In this document: positions 35,152 to 47,599 of the stretch, piece by piece | Numbering within the stretch: position 1 is the first letter of the stretch | Layout: each line of letters begins with the position of its first letter | Source of the DNA: Wyeomyia smithii | Lineage: Eukaryota; Arthropoda; Insecta; Diptera; Culicidae | Reading direction: 5' to 3' | DNA length: 64,000 nucleotides | NCBI RefSeq assembly: GCF_029784165.1 | Contig: NC_073696.1 | Coordinates: forward strand, 245,683,471 to 245,747,470 | Notes under the pieces: generated by a model | Database searches by the model: none | What the model saw: the letters and a program-made list of their open reading frames with translations, nothing else | What the model was told of the DNA's origin: nothing | Program-made: the position numbers and the translations under genes

Positions 35152-36453
35152 ATGGCTTGCTTCAGTTATATTCCCTCCGTTGAAGAGTATTTTGCAGGTG
35201 ACACATATAAAGAGCATTTGTTGAAAATATACTATTTTAGAATATACTTTACCTTTCAGCATATTCAACGACACTCATAGTGCTACTGACAATTTGTTCG
35301 ATTAGTTTACTTCTGGTAGCTACTCTGTATACACGAGTAGTGAAAGTTGTTGTAACCCAATACAGCAAACCCGGTCGAATAGAACTGATACTAACTAACG
35401 TTATCTATGTGGTAAGGTTTCCGTATGGCATCATACAGCAATTTCCTTTTTTATTATCTAATTTCTAATCTTGGACCCTTTTTAAAACAAAAAAAATACA
35501 TTTGTCACCATCTTTCTCTCCTCTTAAAGGTTGTGGTAGTCTTTTCTATAATATCCCTGGCAGTTCCTTTGTTTTCAGAGAAGCTAGATTTGGTGTCATA
35601 TATTATTTTTTCCTGGTGCATATTTACATTTTATAGGTATCTTCTCTTCAATAAATACAGTTAAACCTTTATGTAGACAACATTTGAATTAATTCCAGAT
35701 ACATAAGACTGGCTGCAGGCGGCCACAATGCTCTCAAGGAAACGTACGAGTTGAACATACAATCCTTAGCAACAGGAAACCGATTGCGACGTGCAATTCG
35801 TAAACTTTTGTGAGTATTTTAGTAATTGATTGAACAATCAAACAATCAATACAACGTATTTCATTCACAGCGCAAAATACATTACGGTGCGATTATCCAT
35901 TCTTCAGTTTCCAATTGTAACCACAATCATTTCGGGAACTCAAATTGGTTTCTATTCAGCAGACGAGGATTTATATCACCGTACCAGTGCCAGTATTCTA
36001 CCACTTCATCTTATTTCAATAATCCTCTATTTGATTGCATTCGCATTATTAATCAAAAACATAGAATCAACATTTACGGATCTACAAATCAAGGTAATCC
36101 GATCTAGGATCACAAAAAAAAACAATATCCATCAATGTTTTTATTTTCAGCAAAAATTTAGACTTCTTCGACTGGTAGTGTTAGTGTTGCGTATTCAAGT
36201 TTCAATATTGGAGATAATTTTCCGAAATGTATACATCAATTGTGATAGCTTTGCGGGGGCATCTAGGTCGATATTCAATTGTGCGTAAATTTTCGAATTT
36301 ATTTCCAATTCTGAAGCATGAAGTTTACTGTGTTTTATTTTTTAATTTTTCATAGTTGTCAAACAGATGCTGATAGTGACTGAAATAAGCATACTAGCGA
36401 TTGTGACCTGGAAAGTGTACCGAAGGGAAGAGAAGGACTTCAATGATATGTAA
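35152..36453 (+). CDS. Organic solute transporter alpha-like membrane protein (first copy), seven exons
   Basis: Exons by GT/AG and phase: 35152-35197, 35260-35411, 35530-35636, 35699-35809, 35871-36093, 36151-36280 and 36356-36453, 867 nt, 288 residues. All junctions keep frame. The protein begins MACFSYIPSVEEYFA and has about six or seven hydrophobic segments (YSTTLIVLLTICSISLLLVA, FSIISLAVPLFSE, YIIFSWCIFTFYRYI and others). It also has a short AAGGHNALKE loop after the second pair of helices. Order and spacing match the Solute_trans_a/OST-alpha family (recall). In vertebrates OST-alpha pairs with OST-beta at the basolateral membrane and moves bile acids and steroids; the insect substrate is unknown. 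It lacks the PPCCCC cysteine run present in the second copy. The start is the only ATG in the right frame after an upstream TAG. Confidence 0.8.
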
Positions 36454-37140
36454 ACAATTGAACGAGTGGATTTAGATAAGATATATGTAAGTGCGTGATT
36501 TTATTGATTTTTAGCATATTTATTAGATAGCTAGTCCAAAACCAGCAAGCAAAATCAGGAAAAAGAACTCAGCTCCAACTTATTACAATTTTGGATTTAA
36601 ATAACAAAATTACTCGAGTGTTTGAATGGTTGATTGACGTTGAAAAATTAGCTTTAAGCATTTGAAATTGATCGCCTCCATCTTAGATTTCCGATTTTCG
36701 TTTTACACCTGTTTCAGAAAAATAAGTCTACGTCTAAATATTCATATTACTTTTTATAACTATCCTCCATTGCTCCATTATGCTTAATATTCTACCATAT
36801 ATTTACAATCGTCTTTCGATTTGAGAACAAACATGTTATTTCAAGATAAGGTGTACAAAAACTTTCAGTCGGCAGTAGAGTAAATTTCATGTTTTATTTC
36901 GAAATCACAACTGAGTAACAAAATATCTATCGTAACTACTATTCAACTTCGGCATGTTTATTTGTCACTTGTTGAATGTCTAATTAGTTTCATTGAAACA
37001 ACGGCATTGCAAATGTTACCAGTGTGTTGCCCTGAAATAAAAAGCTTGACAAATCTTGTCACGAAATAACCTATTTTGCCTACGATTTTGTTACAGTGTA
37101 ACGAAAGCATTTTTGACATTTGTTGTTTGTTGTCGACTGA
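36454..37140. other. 3' flank of the first OST-alpha-like gene; nothing else seen
   Basis: AT-rich DNA, likely 3'UTR followed by intergenic sequence. No ORF of interest. Confidence 0.45.
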
Positions 37141-38333
37141 AAATGGTTGCGATTTTATCGTATCGAATTCGAAAACAAAGTAGCGATGGCGTTTTGTGTT
37201 GTGCAGATAAGGAAATCAAAAAAATTCCTACCAACTATGACGGTGGTGCCGGCCGGTTGAGTGGAGGAAAAGATGGTTTACTGGCCACCTAACAACATCA
37301 TCAGTTTGGCAAAAAATGTCGAATCCATCTCAGATAAGGAGAGTTGGAAGAAAAAAAAATGTAAGCAGCTTGGGCGTGTCCAAACTTTGCAAGACGCAGA
37401 GAGCCTGATGAAAGCTATGGAACGAGTAACGGATTCCGAAGATGCTGCTGAAATGGGTCGTGGTACAAGGAAAACACCAGCCAAGAAGCAACCAAAGTTC
37501 AAATCTAAGAGCTACAATTTAGTAAGTAGCATTAAAAAAAATAATAATAAGGAATAAATTCTGAAAGAGAAACTATATGACACAGGTTCCACAACAATGG
37601 ATTTCACCGGGATCAAGTGAGCCATGTGGTGTTTCTACTGATGCAGTACCGTTCCCAGATCAACCGTCGCAGACTGTAGCATCTTCATCGATGACAAAAC
37701 CGTTTGCTGCTGTTGCCGCTACTCATGGTCGTGCTATGACATTAAAGCATACTTCAGGAATATCTCACGTAGCAACAACGAAGTCGTCCACTTCGCCTCA
37801 TATTGTTATTTCTGGTTATGAGCAAAATTTAGTTTCAAGTTAACATGAAGGTATCAACTACGAAACTACAGGAACGATTAGTGCTCACGGTGGGCGACAG
37901 GCTTCCGTTCATTCACTGCAAACAACACCTTTTCCACAAGAGAGTACTCCAGTATCAGATGTAAGTAACATCAATTCTGGAAAATATTATAAATCATAAA
38001 TTATTATAAATTCATTTGTAGATTTCTCAGCAAATTAGTATACCTGTTGTAATGGGGTCAGATGGACAACAATACGCACAACTTGCCAATGATTCATATT
38101 ACGTGATCACTGATAGCAGCAAGAATGCTGACGTGGCAGACACATAAACAACAAACCTCATAAAACACGACGAGCTCGACCTGGGCATGGAAAATAATGA
38201 AGAATTTGGCAATGCCTCTCCTACTTTGATGGAAGGATATAGTCAACAAATAGTAACTTGCGAGCTGCAGAAAATCCAAATCCAGTTGAATGAGCTCAAC
38301 GGAAAATTCAAATCAGAAGCGACTAATGATTAA
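37141..38333 (+). pseudogene. Decayed multi-exon gene with WPP-type N-terminus (DUF4806-like?), coiled-coil C-terminus
   Basis: Starts MVAILSYRIRKQSSDGVLCC at 37141 and shifts frame near 37250-37265 into VYWPPNNIISLAKNVES. It continues LGRVQTLQDAESLMKAMERV to an apparent GTAAGT donor at 37520. A second exon begins at the CACAG acceptor near 37587 (VPQQWISPGSSEPCGVS) and reaches a GTAAGT donor near 37960 with an in-frame TAA at about 37842. A third exon begins near 38023 (ISQQISIPVVMGSDGQQYAQ), has another in-frame TAA near 38146 and ends in a short coiled coil, LQKIQIQLNELNGKF. Retained introns argue against a processed copy. The N-terminal pattern recalls arthropod DUF4806-type proteins; this is a weak assignment. 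Confidence 0.5.
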
Positions 38334-38555
38334 TATATTAATATATATTATATTAATTTCGTAACTGATGGTACGTGAAAGAATGAACTTCTAGTATCAT
38401 ATTTGTTCACATTTATGTCTCATATAAAACAAGTTTGATAATTAATTATGAGATAATAATGTACTAATTTTCATTTCAAAAGAAAATAAAGGGTGTGATT
38501 ACAAATTGGATTCAAGTGGGTTTTCGGTACTATTTTCAATTTATTAGTAACTAAC

Positions 38556-39481
38556 CTCGAAGCATAGAGCGAGCCGGCGTATCACAGATGAAACACCGTA
38601 ACTTGACGGCTATTGATTGATGATTTACGGTTAGTCCCTTTTCAAGGACATCATTCAACTCTAATACGAAGGGTGACAAAAAACCATTTATATCTTTTGG
38701 TTTTGCTGTAAAAAATCAATTAACTGAAGCGTCCATCATAAAAATATTTCAGTATATACATGCACCACAGAAGACGCCTACTACTAATGGATACATAGTT
38801 TTCCGAAGCTCATGTACATCTACTAGAATCGGCCAGAAAAATGTAGAACTCTTGAATGGTGGCAAACCATCGATATTTACGTTGAGTGTTGAATCTTGAG
38901 GCAGATCATCACAAGAAGGTAGTGTCTCGATGAGGACTTTTCGTAGACCGTAATGCCAGTATTCACCTCCAAGTTTCGAATCTGATGAAATACAGGTATT
39001 GGAAGGGGTGCCCACCAAAGTTCTAGCATCTTTGGGTAATACATTGTCTGGAATATGATTTTTTAATAAAGCAAGCAAAGAATTCAATGCTCCATGATTA
39101 ATTTGACACTTTATTGCCCAGTTTTGCAAATCTTCCCGGAAGGCTACCATATCTGATTTTATATTGGTGACATCCTCTTCGTTTTCAGATGAAGATTCTT
39201 TCTCATTATGATTTATAGGGTGGTCTTCGTCCAATTCGTTTAAATAATGTATTTCATAACGGCTTGTTGATGGAAAACTAGGCTTATTCATGATCGATAT
39301 TTGCAATGATGAATCCATAGCATGGCTGTCGGGCAGATTGTCTTCACATTTTTTATGTTTTTTTGCATGCTGTATTAATGCTTTTTTCTGTCGGCTAAAA
39401 TTGCCATTACGCTTAATTTTCTTTCAATTTTTTTTTTATCCCTTCACTAATAAAACTTGCAAGACTATTTTCGCTGTCCAT
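38556..39481 (-). pseudogene. Transposon-related uncharacterised protein, truncated (two exons retained)
   Basis: Exon 39481-38766 starts MDSENSLASFISEGIKKKLK and shifts frame in a nine-A run near 39430. It then reads RQKKALIQHAKKHKKCEDNL and an acidic stretch, followed by NWAIKCQINHGALNSLLALL, PKDARTLVGTPSNTC, VNIDGLPPFKSSTFFWPILV and YPLVVGVFC. The next exon (38705-38556) is joined in phase and reads AKPKDINGFLSPFVLELNDV and KLRCFICDTPARSMLRG. This order (LNALL, DARTLL, NIDGLPLFKSS, FWPIL, CDSPAR) is common in multicopy insect proteins thought to derive from transposons (recall). The C-terminal half is missing after RSMLRG, where the frame meets TAG just before an AATAAA. From 38655 on, a conserved core is clear; function is unknown. 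Confidence 0.6.
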
Positions 39482-39809
39482 TTTTTACGCAGCTTGTCAA
39501 GCAAACGTTGAATCATAACTGTAATGAAACCTTTCGAAATACATCTATATATATTTAATGCAAGTTGTCGACTAGTCACAATGTGACAAGTTTTTTGGAA
39601 TTTCGCATATCAGTTGCATGTAAACATGATTGCAACAAAGGATGATTGATTTAAGTTACTGTGCGACTTCGGAGTTACACTAACCACTATGTAACAATAA
39701 TGTATCTTGGGGAGATGAAAAGTCGTTTCGCGTCATATATGTAACCTTTCCCTCTCTCATGCAGTCCTGTATGTTTCACAGTAACTGCAGTGAGATCACT
39801 ATGTGACTT
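39482..39809. other. Short intergenic stretch, nothing seen
   Basis: AT-rich DNA between the decayed gene and the A-rich 3' end of the ORF1-only retroposon. Confidence 0.45.
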
Positions 39810-41230
39810 TTTTTTAATTTCTTTTTTCAAGAAGATGTTACAAGTGCTGCTTGGGTTTTCACTGTGGGGAGGAGGGCAAGAAGAATATTTTGAAGGAAAT
39901 CTGGTATGTTGAACGTTTCAAATATCCAATCCACAATATCAGAGAAATTTATAAATCCTGTTTCTTTTCTATTTTCTGATTGAGCAAAGGGTGCACGAGG
40001 GGTTTTTGGTGCCCCAGGAAGCGGTGGGTACTCCTGGTTTGAATTGAAATTAAAACCAGGAGGAACTTGCTTCGGTTTTTTTTTCACTACTTCTTTTTTG
40101 TGTTGGCTTATTGGTCATTCCGCTAGGGGTTATCTTACGACCTTTGCGAGAAAGATTATGAGAGTTAAGTATTCTCCTCTTCCTAGATCCTTCTGGCATG
40201 GCATAAGAACACCCTTCAACGGGATCGTCAGATGTACCCTCATCGGTTGGCAAAAAGGAGAAGATGTTTCCTGTCGAGGGTGGCTCAGCCCTCTTAAGCA
40301 TTTCTGCAAAAGAGCGCTTTGAGGGAACGCTTAATTTTTTCCTCGCGCTGTTTGTACGCGGGACACGCCGAAAGGTCATGCCGAGTTCCTTCACAGTAAA
40401 GACACTTTTCAGTATCCTCACTGCAAGCGGTCTCAGCATGATTGTCTCCGCACTTGCTGCAGCGTGCCTTGTTGCAGCAGTAGGTGGCTGTATGACCTAA
40501 CTGCTTGCAGTTTTGGCAATGCATGACCCGCGGTACGAACAGGCGTACAGGCAGACGAACCCTGTCCAAAGAGATGTAGTTCGGCAGTCCAGATCCGGCG
40601 AATGTTACACGGAAGGAATCCGAAGGGAGAAATTTCTTCTTCCCTTCTTCGATGGATACTGAATGCAATTGCTTGACATCCAGTATCTTTACATTTTGAA
40701 TCAGGGGGTTCTTGAAACAGCCAACCCCGTGACGCAAAATGTCATCGATCGTGAGGTTTCCTTCAGTAACCACACCGTCGATCTCCACGTCCTTGGCAGG
40801 GATGTACACGCGGTACTCTCTCGTGAAGAGCTCGTAGCTAGCAATTGCATTTGCTTGCTTCAAGCTACTCACGACAACTCGCAGTTTGTTCGGTCTAACC
40901 TTAATAATTTCGGTTACGTCCGAAAACTGTTTTGTCAGGTCCTTGCCGATTTGTATTATATAAAGAGGCTTCTTAATGAGCCTGAAAAAAACTATGAACG
41001 GACCTTTCGAAGCATCTGGGTAAGCTTTCACCCGTATTTCAGGTACCCTTGGTACAGGGCTAGGTAGCGGGGATGGTACAGGGGAAGGCAGGGGGGAACT
41101 GCAGGGGGAGATTTCAATCTCTTCCCCATTTGTTTCCACATCCAGGAATAGTTCCATCTGGTTGTTGTCCATTCTTGCGGGAGCGTTACGCTCTACCGCA
41201 CACAAACGATAATTATCCGAATATACGGGG
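39810..41230 (-). mobile_element. ORF1-only copy of an I-clade retrotransposon (half-element)
   Basis: The minus strand carries a complete gag-type ORF1 (41205 to 39827, in three frames). After the stop, only a few bases precede an A-rich tail (plus-strand TTTTTTTTAATTTCTTTTTT at 39806-39829). In the related copy at 47870-52790 the same ORF1 is followed at once by endonuclease/RT/RNase H ORF2. No trace of ORF2 is present here. The 5' end is close to 41230, next to a (AAT)n microsatellite. No target duplication could be identified. Confidence 0.75.
39827..41205 (-). pseudogene. I-clade ORF1 (gag-like, three CCHC zinc knuckles), frameshifted
   Basis: First frame (41205-40294): a proline-rich N-terminus (SPLPSPVPSPLPSPVPRVPE), then an RRM-like PRE_C2HC-type region (FIVFFRLIKKPLYIIQIGKD, TEIIKVRPNKLRVVVSSLKQ, YIPAKDVEIDGVVTEGNLT). 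Three zinc knuckles follow: CQNCKQLGHTATYC, CSKCGDNHAETAC and CLYCEGTRHDLSAC. The frame shifts near 40318 into 40439-40050 (RSFAEMLKRAEPPSTGN, KRRILNSHNLSRKG), and again near 40080 into 40087-39827 (QEYPPLPGAPKTP, INFSDIVDWIFETFNI). The domains match the nucleic-acid-binding protein of I/jockey-type elements that coats the RNA. Confidence 0.85.
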
Positions 41231-41318
41231 GATCAAATAATTGGTATTAAATAAAAAAACAATTTTCCAAGTTAAGATGGATCAAATGAACAAAAGACAA
41301 TCGTATTGGGGACGAAAA

Positions 41319-41566
<248 letters not shown>

Positions 41567-43123
41567 AAAGCGAATACTTCACCGAAAGTCTAGGTCTTTT
41601 GCCTACACGACCTGATGGCTGCTAGTTGGATCAATCAGGAAGAGTGTCTCAGCAAAACAAACAATGCCGACATCGAATGATCCCGTTTTGTGTTGTATCA
41701 CTGAGGTCTTATTTGCGCGCGGCCTTGTAGATGAGACTTGCAGTTGAATCCACTCACTCGGCCGTATGGAGATCCGTGCAGCTAGCGGGGTACCAGCGGT
41801 GCTGCTATGATTCCAGCTGCGTGACCGGACCGGCCACTGGCGGGGTAGCCTGCCAGTGCGCAAAAGATGCTTCTGCTGATAAACTGCAGGCTATTGTTGT
41901 CGCACAGGGCACTGCACAAGAACGAACCGATAAAACAATACCCGTCGAATGACAACTCGTGTGCCGTATTGTTATATTCCTAATCAACCGGAGAAAAACA
42001 ATTTGCGTCTGTTCGAAACGAAAGCAAGACAACTAATGGGAAACTAGGATAGTTTTCCAGTAAAATGAAACCGGATTCGCCAAAATTGATTCATTTTCTG
42101 ACCTGAAGTTCTGACTGTTTAAAAATTGACAAAATTTTGCCTGTTTCAATCATTTTGTCTACCCCCTGTATTACAAAGGCTTTATACTGCTACAATTTAA
42201 GGTAATGCAGTTTATTTCTACAATAACGCTTACGAAAAAAACTTTTCGCGTTCACACCATTTAACATTTTTCCCATAGTTTCATTCAAGCGACTATGTTT
42301 TTTTGTTTGACGGCCAGCCGGTACTATGAAACATGAAGCCATGAAGATGTCCTCAATATGTATATTCGCTGACTCGAATCAAATCAAAAATGCTTATTGG
42401 AATTTGCTAGCAGTCAGTGCTCAAACAGAGTCGAATTGAATTTCACGAACCCGTTTCTTTCTAATGCGACTGCGATTGAAAAAAAGTAACCTCTTTCCAA
42501 CTTATTATCCCAGTTTGTAAGAAATATGCATCTCCTTTAATAACCCTGGAATAAACTAGATATCTTTATCTTTATTTTCTTCCTATACTCCTGAACCACA
42601 AACGTCCTTCCGCTGCCACCAACTACATAGGTACCTCTCGGGAGATATTCCTTCAACCTTCTTTAATTCAATCACATAGCCTGCTGTGTGGCTCAGAATC
42701 CACAACGTCATAAATTTCTTACACATTGTCCTCGAACAGTATAACACTTTATCAGTGGTTCGGAAAAAAAATATTTCGCGTTATTTCGGTTAGATAGAAA
42801 TTACTTCAAATAACTCAAGACTTATTTCTACAAAATAAAATTTAGAAATTAATAGTTGCATATTTCTCAAAAAATCCTTTGATACAATAAACTCAGGTTC
42901 ACAATGGAATCAACCCATTTTTCTGTGAAGCAACATGCTTGATAAACACATCGGATCGCTAGCTACAATTATCACTATTTTGCAACAAGTTGTTTTACAA
43001 GCCGTTCGACACCCCACAATCAAATTAACTTCTCCGCCAATAAACTAGCGATGTTCATAAGTACACAACATTTACAAGTGCAACACAGAGCTTGTATACG
43101 CTGTGAAATCAACCCATCCGGTG
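41567..43123. other. Intergenic DNA, nothing firmly assigned
   Basis: A GC-richer block at 41600-41960 (minus ORF 41863-41603, plus ORF 41731-41952) stands out against AT-rich surroundings and could be leader sequence of a retroelement. The rest is AT-rich with short ORFs only. Confidence 0.4.
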
Positions 43124-45161
43124 CACAGTTGGACGATTCCACATAAGTGCCAGTCAAGCAAAAAAGGAGTCTTCAGAGAAAAAACGTTGTACTCATGTAT
43201 TTTTGGGACGCTGTGACCGAAATTGTTGTTTTTTTTTTCTGACGTATTTAATGTCAGAAGAACGTTCGTACTAATGGTATTGAAATTTTTCAGATTTCAA
43301 AACGCCTATAATAGATACTAATTCAAATATTTTAATCCAACACCATCATAAAAAATGTCTTCCATGTTTAACGACTTACAGCATGTCTTTCAAAATTGTC
43401 ACTTTTTCAAACTATTTTTTTCCTCTAAACATCATTATTCTATACCGTGTTTTCACCCAAATTAAAAATTTTGAAGAGCTTTCTCAAAGTAAGAGTCAAT
43501 TATTGGGTACGTAGATTTTTTCATCTCTCAACTCCAAACTACTCTCCATAGCGTTACCATCCGCCTTCGCAATAGGTCTACAAGCAAATGACCAAATTTG
43601 TAAGTTGGTTTAAAATATTGAAAAATTAAAGATTATACCACAGATTATGTATGCCCCAATTATTGACGATATTGACGATAAGCTTAAACACAATAGTCAC
43701 AGACAACTGTCAATAATAGCAGCGCTGAATGTCTTCCCACCTAATGAGACGAAAGCATCTGAAGGAGATGCCTTCCGCACTGCTTGGAATGGATGAAATC
43801 TGTTCTTTAATTTATCTGATTATTTTACAAAGGTTTCCCTAACACTTAGCATCCACTATCTCGTGAACCAGTTTTCCTTTCTTGTGCTCAAGCTGCTGCT
43901 TCATTCGTCTAGCCGTGCTGTGGACCGCAGAACCACTTGGTTAGCGCTGACCCTGGGAGTTGCATATCAAAATTCTTTTCTGACCTCCTTCTGCTTAGTT
44001 TCGTCGTAGGCATCCCTTAAGCCTTATAGATTACGGCATGATGTTGATGTTGACAGTTGCCTTAACGGTAAGTTTCATGGCGACTCTCTTATGTATAGGC
44101 TACCTAGCCTAGTCCCAAAATGTGTTGGCTTGCAAGAGAAAAAAGTGGCAACCAAGTGAAACCGCGCTAACTGACAACAGATAACCTTATATGAAGTATT
44201 CTCAGCTGTCAAAATTCTGTTTGCGAAATTTCTTGACCTCTCTCTTTCGAACTGCATACCAAGCTTTATAAACAGGTTTTTAAAAAATTTAAATTCGTCG
44301 TCATTGCTCGAATTCGGCACAACAAACTTCACAGAATGCTGTAAATTTAATTAACAATAACTTACCACCGATTAACTGAACATAATTGTGCTAATGGCCG
44401 TTTTTGACGTAGAATTACGTCTTGCAGCAACACTCTAACAGCGAGTGTAAATTGAAAATCTGAACATTGTGAGCATCAAGCAAAATGTCCAATTTCTAAT
44501 GCTTCAAACTCAGTCAGTTTTCAACAAATTTCCGAGGCTAAAAACCACATTTCGTGGAATTAAGATGATGCCCAGAGACCATGATCCAACGGCAATTTGA
44601 TGTGATTTTTGGTTCCAGGGAAACATGCTTTAACTCTCTAGTGTCTCAGATAGCTTTTCACTATAAATCTTTATAAACATTTTTTTGTGTATTTATTGAA
44701 GCTTTTTAGAGGTTTAACTGAAGCCAATCTAAAGTGTTATTCATCAAATACCACGTAACATGAATATTTTCGTCATCGTGCGTGATTATGTAGACAGGCC
44801 AAAAATCGAACTCAGATGCCATTTTGAAATCCAAGGTGGCGACTTCCAGTTTCTTGAAAACAGCCTAAAATGGCCGAGTATCACCCGAAACTAAACCTAA
44901 TCATTCAAAAAGGAGAGAAATGAAAGAATACTAAAATTCACCTCTTCAGAACGTCGAATTGATAAACCCCCGATTAACCCCAATCGTATTTTCTAACCTA
45001 TTGCAAGAAATGCATTGACATGGAACAGGCTCTCATAATTTTACGTTAATTTGCGGTTGTGTCTCATACGCTTTAAAAGTTTAGATTTTGACAAATGAAA
45101 GTTATCGAAGCATAATTCGTACTTCCGATTTTTGGTCGATGGCCAGCGATTTTCCACTGTG
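43124..45161. mobile_element. Transib-like non-autonomous element, copy 2 (older, larger)
   Basis: The left end CACAGTTGGACGATTCCAC (from 43124) aligns with the left end of copy 1 at 8866. Both also share AGTCAAGCAAAAAA-type sequence and a TTTTGGGACGCTG block (43200-43213 versus 8949-8961). The right end ...GGTCGATGGCCAGCGATTTTCCACTGTG (45134-45161) aligns with 10190-10217. The 5 bp outside the ends are CGGTG and CACTG, matching at three of five positions, so the duplication is worn or doubtful. No transposase was found in 2038 bp. Inside, at about 44800-44890, is one unit of a repeat also seen at 47600-47850. Confidence 0.6.
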
Positions 45162-47599
45162 CACTGTTGGGACAACAATCTATTTAACCTTACACATCGA
45201 TGCTCCTATTTTGAGTCAACTGTAAAGTGACAAAAAATGTTTTTGTTTACCTGTTAAGTCCTTACCAGTTGTAATTTTTCAATATACAACATCTCTCTGT
45301 ATATACATAACATAACACTAGTCCGAAAATAGTACTACTTTAGTTGAACGATATGAATATATTATACGAACGTACTTATGATGCATTTCGCTCACTGCAC
45401 TCTCTTCCAATTGCCAATGGGTAGTAACCACCATCAAGACGAGCTTTTCACTCAAGTCAAGCTCGTGCGAACCGCTCAAGGCAACCAGCAGATTCTCGGA
45501 CTTGGCTGAGCGTTTCGACTGGCCGCTGCTCACCACGGCCGGTTAGTCTAAAGTTAGCTACCGAGTCATTCAGTTGGCTCGGTTGGAATCGCATCGGATG
45601 GCGGCACGGTAGACCGCCTCTTGTGAGCCTTCTTGCCCAGTGGGTGTTTTAGGTGTAACGCATTCAAAGGCCTGGTAGTGTTATTTGAATTTGGCGATCA
45701 TTGCTACGAGCATTGGTAATCGAGCTCAGACTGCAGAACTTATATTGTGAAATATTGCTTACCGTACAGCCATGGTGAAAAGAATGGAAAATAAAAGTGA
45801 CCTAGCGTGGATCTTGCCATCAGTGTGGTTTAATGTGCTTCGCTAGTAAAATTAAAACAAGGAAGACGCTGCGAATGAAGCACTGAATGTAGACGATCTG
45901 TGAGATCAACAGTTGTGAAACAGGCAGTTTTTACGCGGCACAACATCGGTGAAGCAAGTCAAGGAAAATCTGTGTGACATAATCACGTGTAGGGTTGCCG
46001 CAGATTTTGAGCTTAAAGCCAACGAAGAAAATATTGTTAAAGCCATTAGCGCTTGTATGAGCGACCTGTGTGTTTTTTTTCTCCTCTCGATTAGATGCTG
46101 CCGTGATCACCGGTTCAGCACGAAAGGTTTGTCAGCTTGCTTTGCTCAACATACTTAGTAATACCACCACAGCAGTTTTTACACCTCTGGTATGAGTTGC
46201 AATTAAACCCCGCTTTGGCTAGTGCTGATGCAGCAGAAATAATCGCTTAGATTGTATAATGCACAACTTTTACAGAATTTGTAGATCATGGACGGTCAGT
46301 ATAGTGTACGAAGTAGTAGTCTCATAATATCGGCTGAGATTTACCCGCAGGTTATTATCGTTTGCAATCGAAATAGCTGTAGGCCTTGAATTTGGACTTT
46401 GAGAAAAATGTATGAACTTGACAAGAAGATGACGATGATCTTATGTCTTCACGTCATATGAATCAGCCGCCGTCGTTCGGTGGCATCGAAGCACATGTAA
46501 ACCTGTTTGCCAAAGATAACCTTCGAGAAACGTAATTCTCTCTTTCTGTTTTGATGCGTTTTTTTTTTGGCATCATAATTCGATGTTGAACTTGAACTTG
46601 CGAGAGGAGATAGTTCTCGGCTGAAAGAGATGCAGAATTATCATTCAAAAAACCCAGAATTAATCACGCAATGCTCGAGTAGAATACATCCGGCAAGAGA
46701 AAGCGTTAATTAGCCGTTAGCATCATGCACTATTAGCACGTAAGTAGTTCGGAGTGTGGTTGAAAAAAAAAAAACTTTGTACGTAATATATATGCTCGGT
46801 TTTGCAATTTGGCTAGACATTGCAACGATTTGCAATAAATGGTGAGTGAGCTGACGAAACCAGAACAAGAACTAGAAATATATCACTTATGGTTTGGTTG
46901 CGCTTTTTCTTCGCAGATCTTAAATTAAGCGTATAAAATAATTTAAAAGTTCGATTTTAGGCTCTCTTAAATCATATGCTGATTCCTCGTTCAAGAATCT
47001 TTGCTAGAATTTTCAAAGAAAACAATAAAAACAAAGACAATAGAGCAAATCTACAATCGCGCTTCGAAAATAAGTAATTTTCCGTTTATAGTTATCATCT
47101 GAAAGTAAGAATTCAGTTACATAAATTTTCCACGCAGAGCCGTTAATTTTTTTCTAATTCATTATTTAACTTTGCTTTGACGACACTAGAAATCCAAAAT
47201 AGCATTTTTTGTACAATAAATATATACATAAACTTCAGGAGCCGAAATCTTTGAAAACGGAAAATTGTAAAATGTTCCAAAAATTAAAAAAATTATCTTT
47301 CTAGTTAGCTGAATTTCAGGAAATGTGTTCTGAATATTCCATACAAAGTAATAAAAGCATGGCTGTAAATAATATTGAAAACCCAGAAACATTTTTCAGC
47401 CTTGCAATCCAACTGTTAAAACACGAATTAATCCACCTAGCGATGTGGTCTGACCTCTCACATTCGAAATCTATTCTTTGTTGAAATAAATTAGCATATA
47501 TGGAATCAGGTAACATATTTGGTTTTATCGATATTGTTTCCTTCGTTTTGGAAATATATTCGACTGTAGAATGGCCCAATATTTTAGGTGTTTTCGGAG
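45162..47599. other. Intergenic DNA, nothing firmly assigned
   Basis: A GC-richer stretch at about 45390-46170 could contain 5'UTR or first exons of a gene, but no conserved frame or splice pair was found. A 69-codon plus ORF at 45949-46158 is the best frame and is unrecognised. Confidence 0.35.

Noticed and set aside
35152..36453. Gustatory/odorant receptor gene
   Set aside because: A multi-helix, many-exon insect gene suggested a chemoreceptor, but there is no TYhhhhhQF-type motif. The 288-residue length, the GGHNALKE loop and similarity to the gene at 59712 fit OST-alpha.
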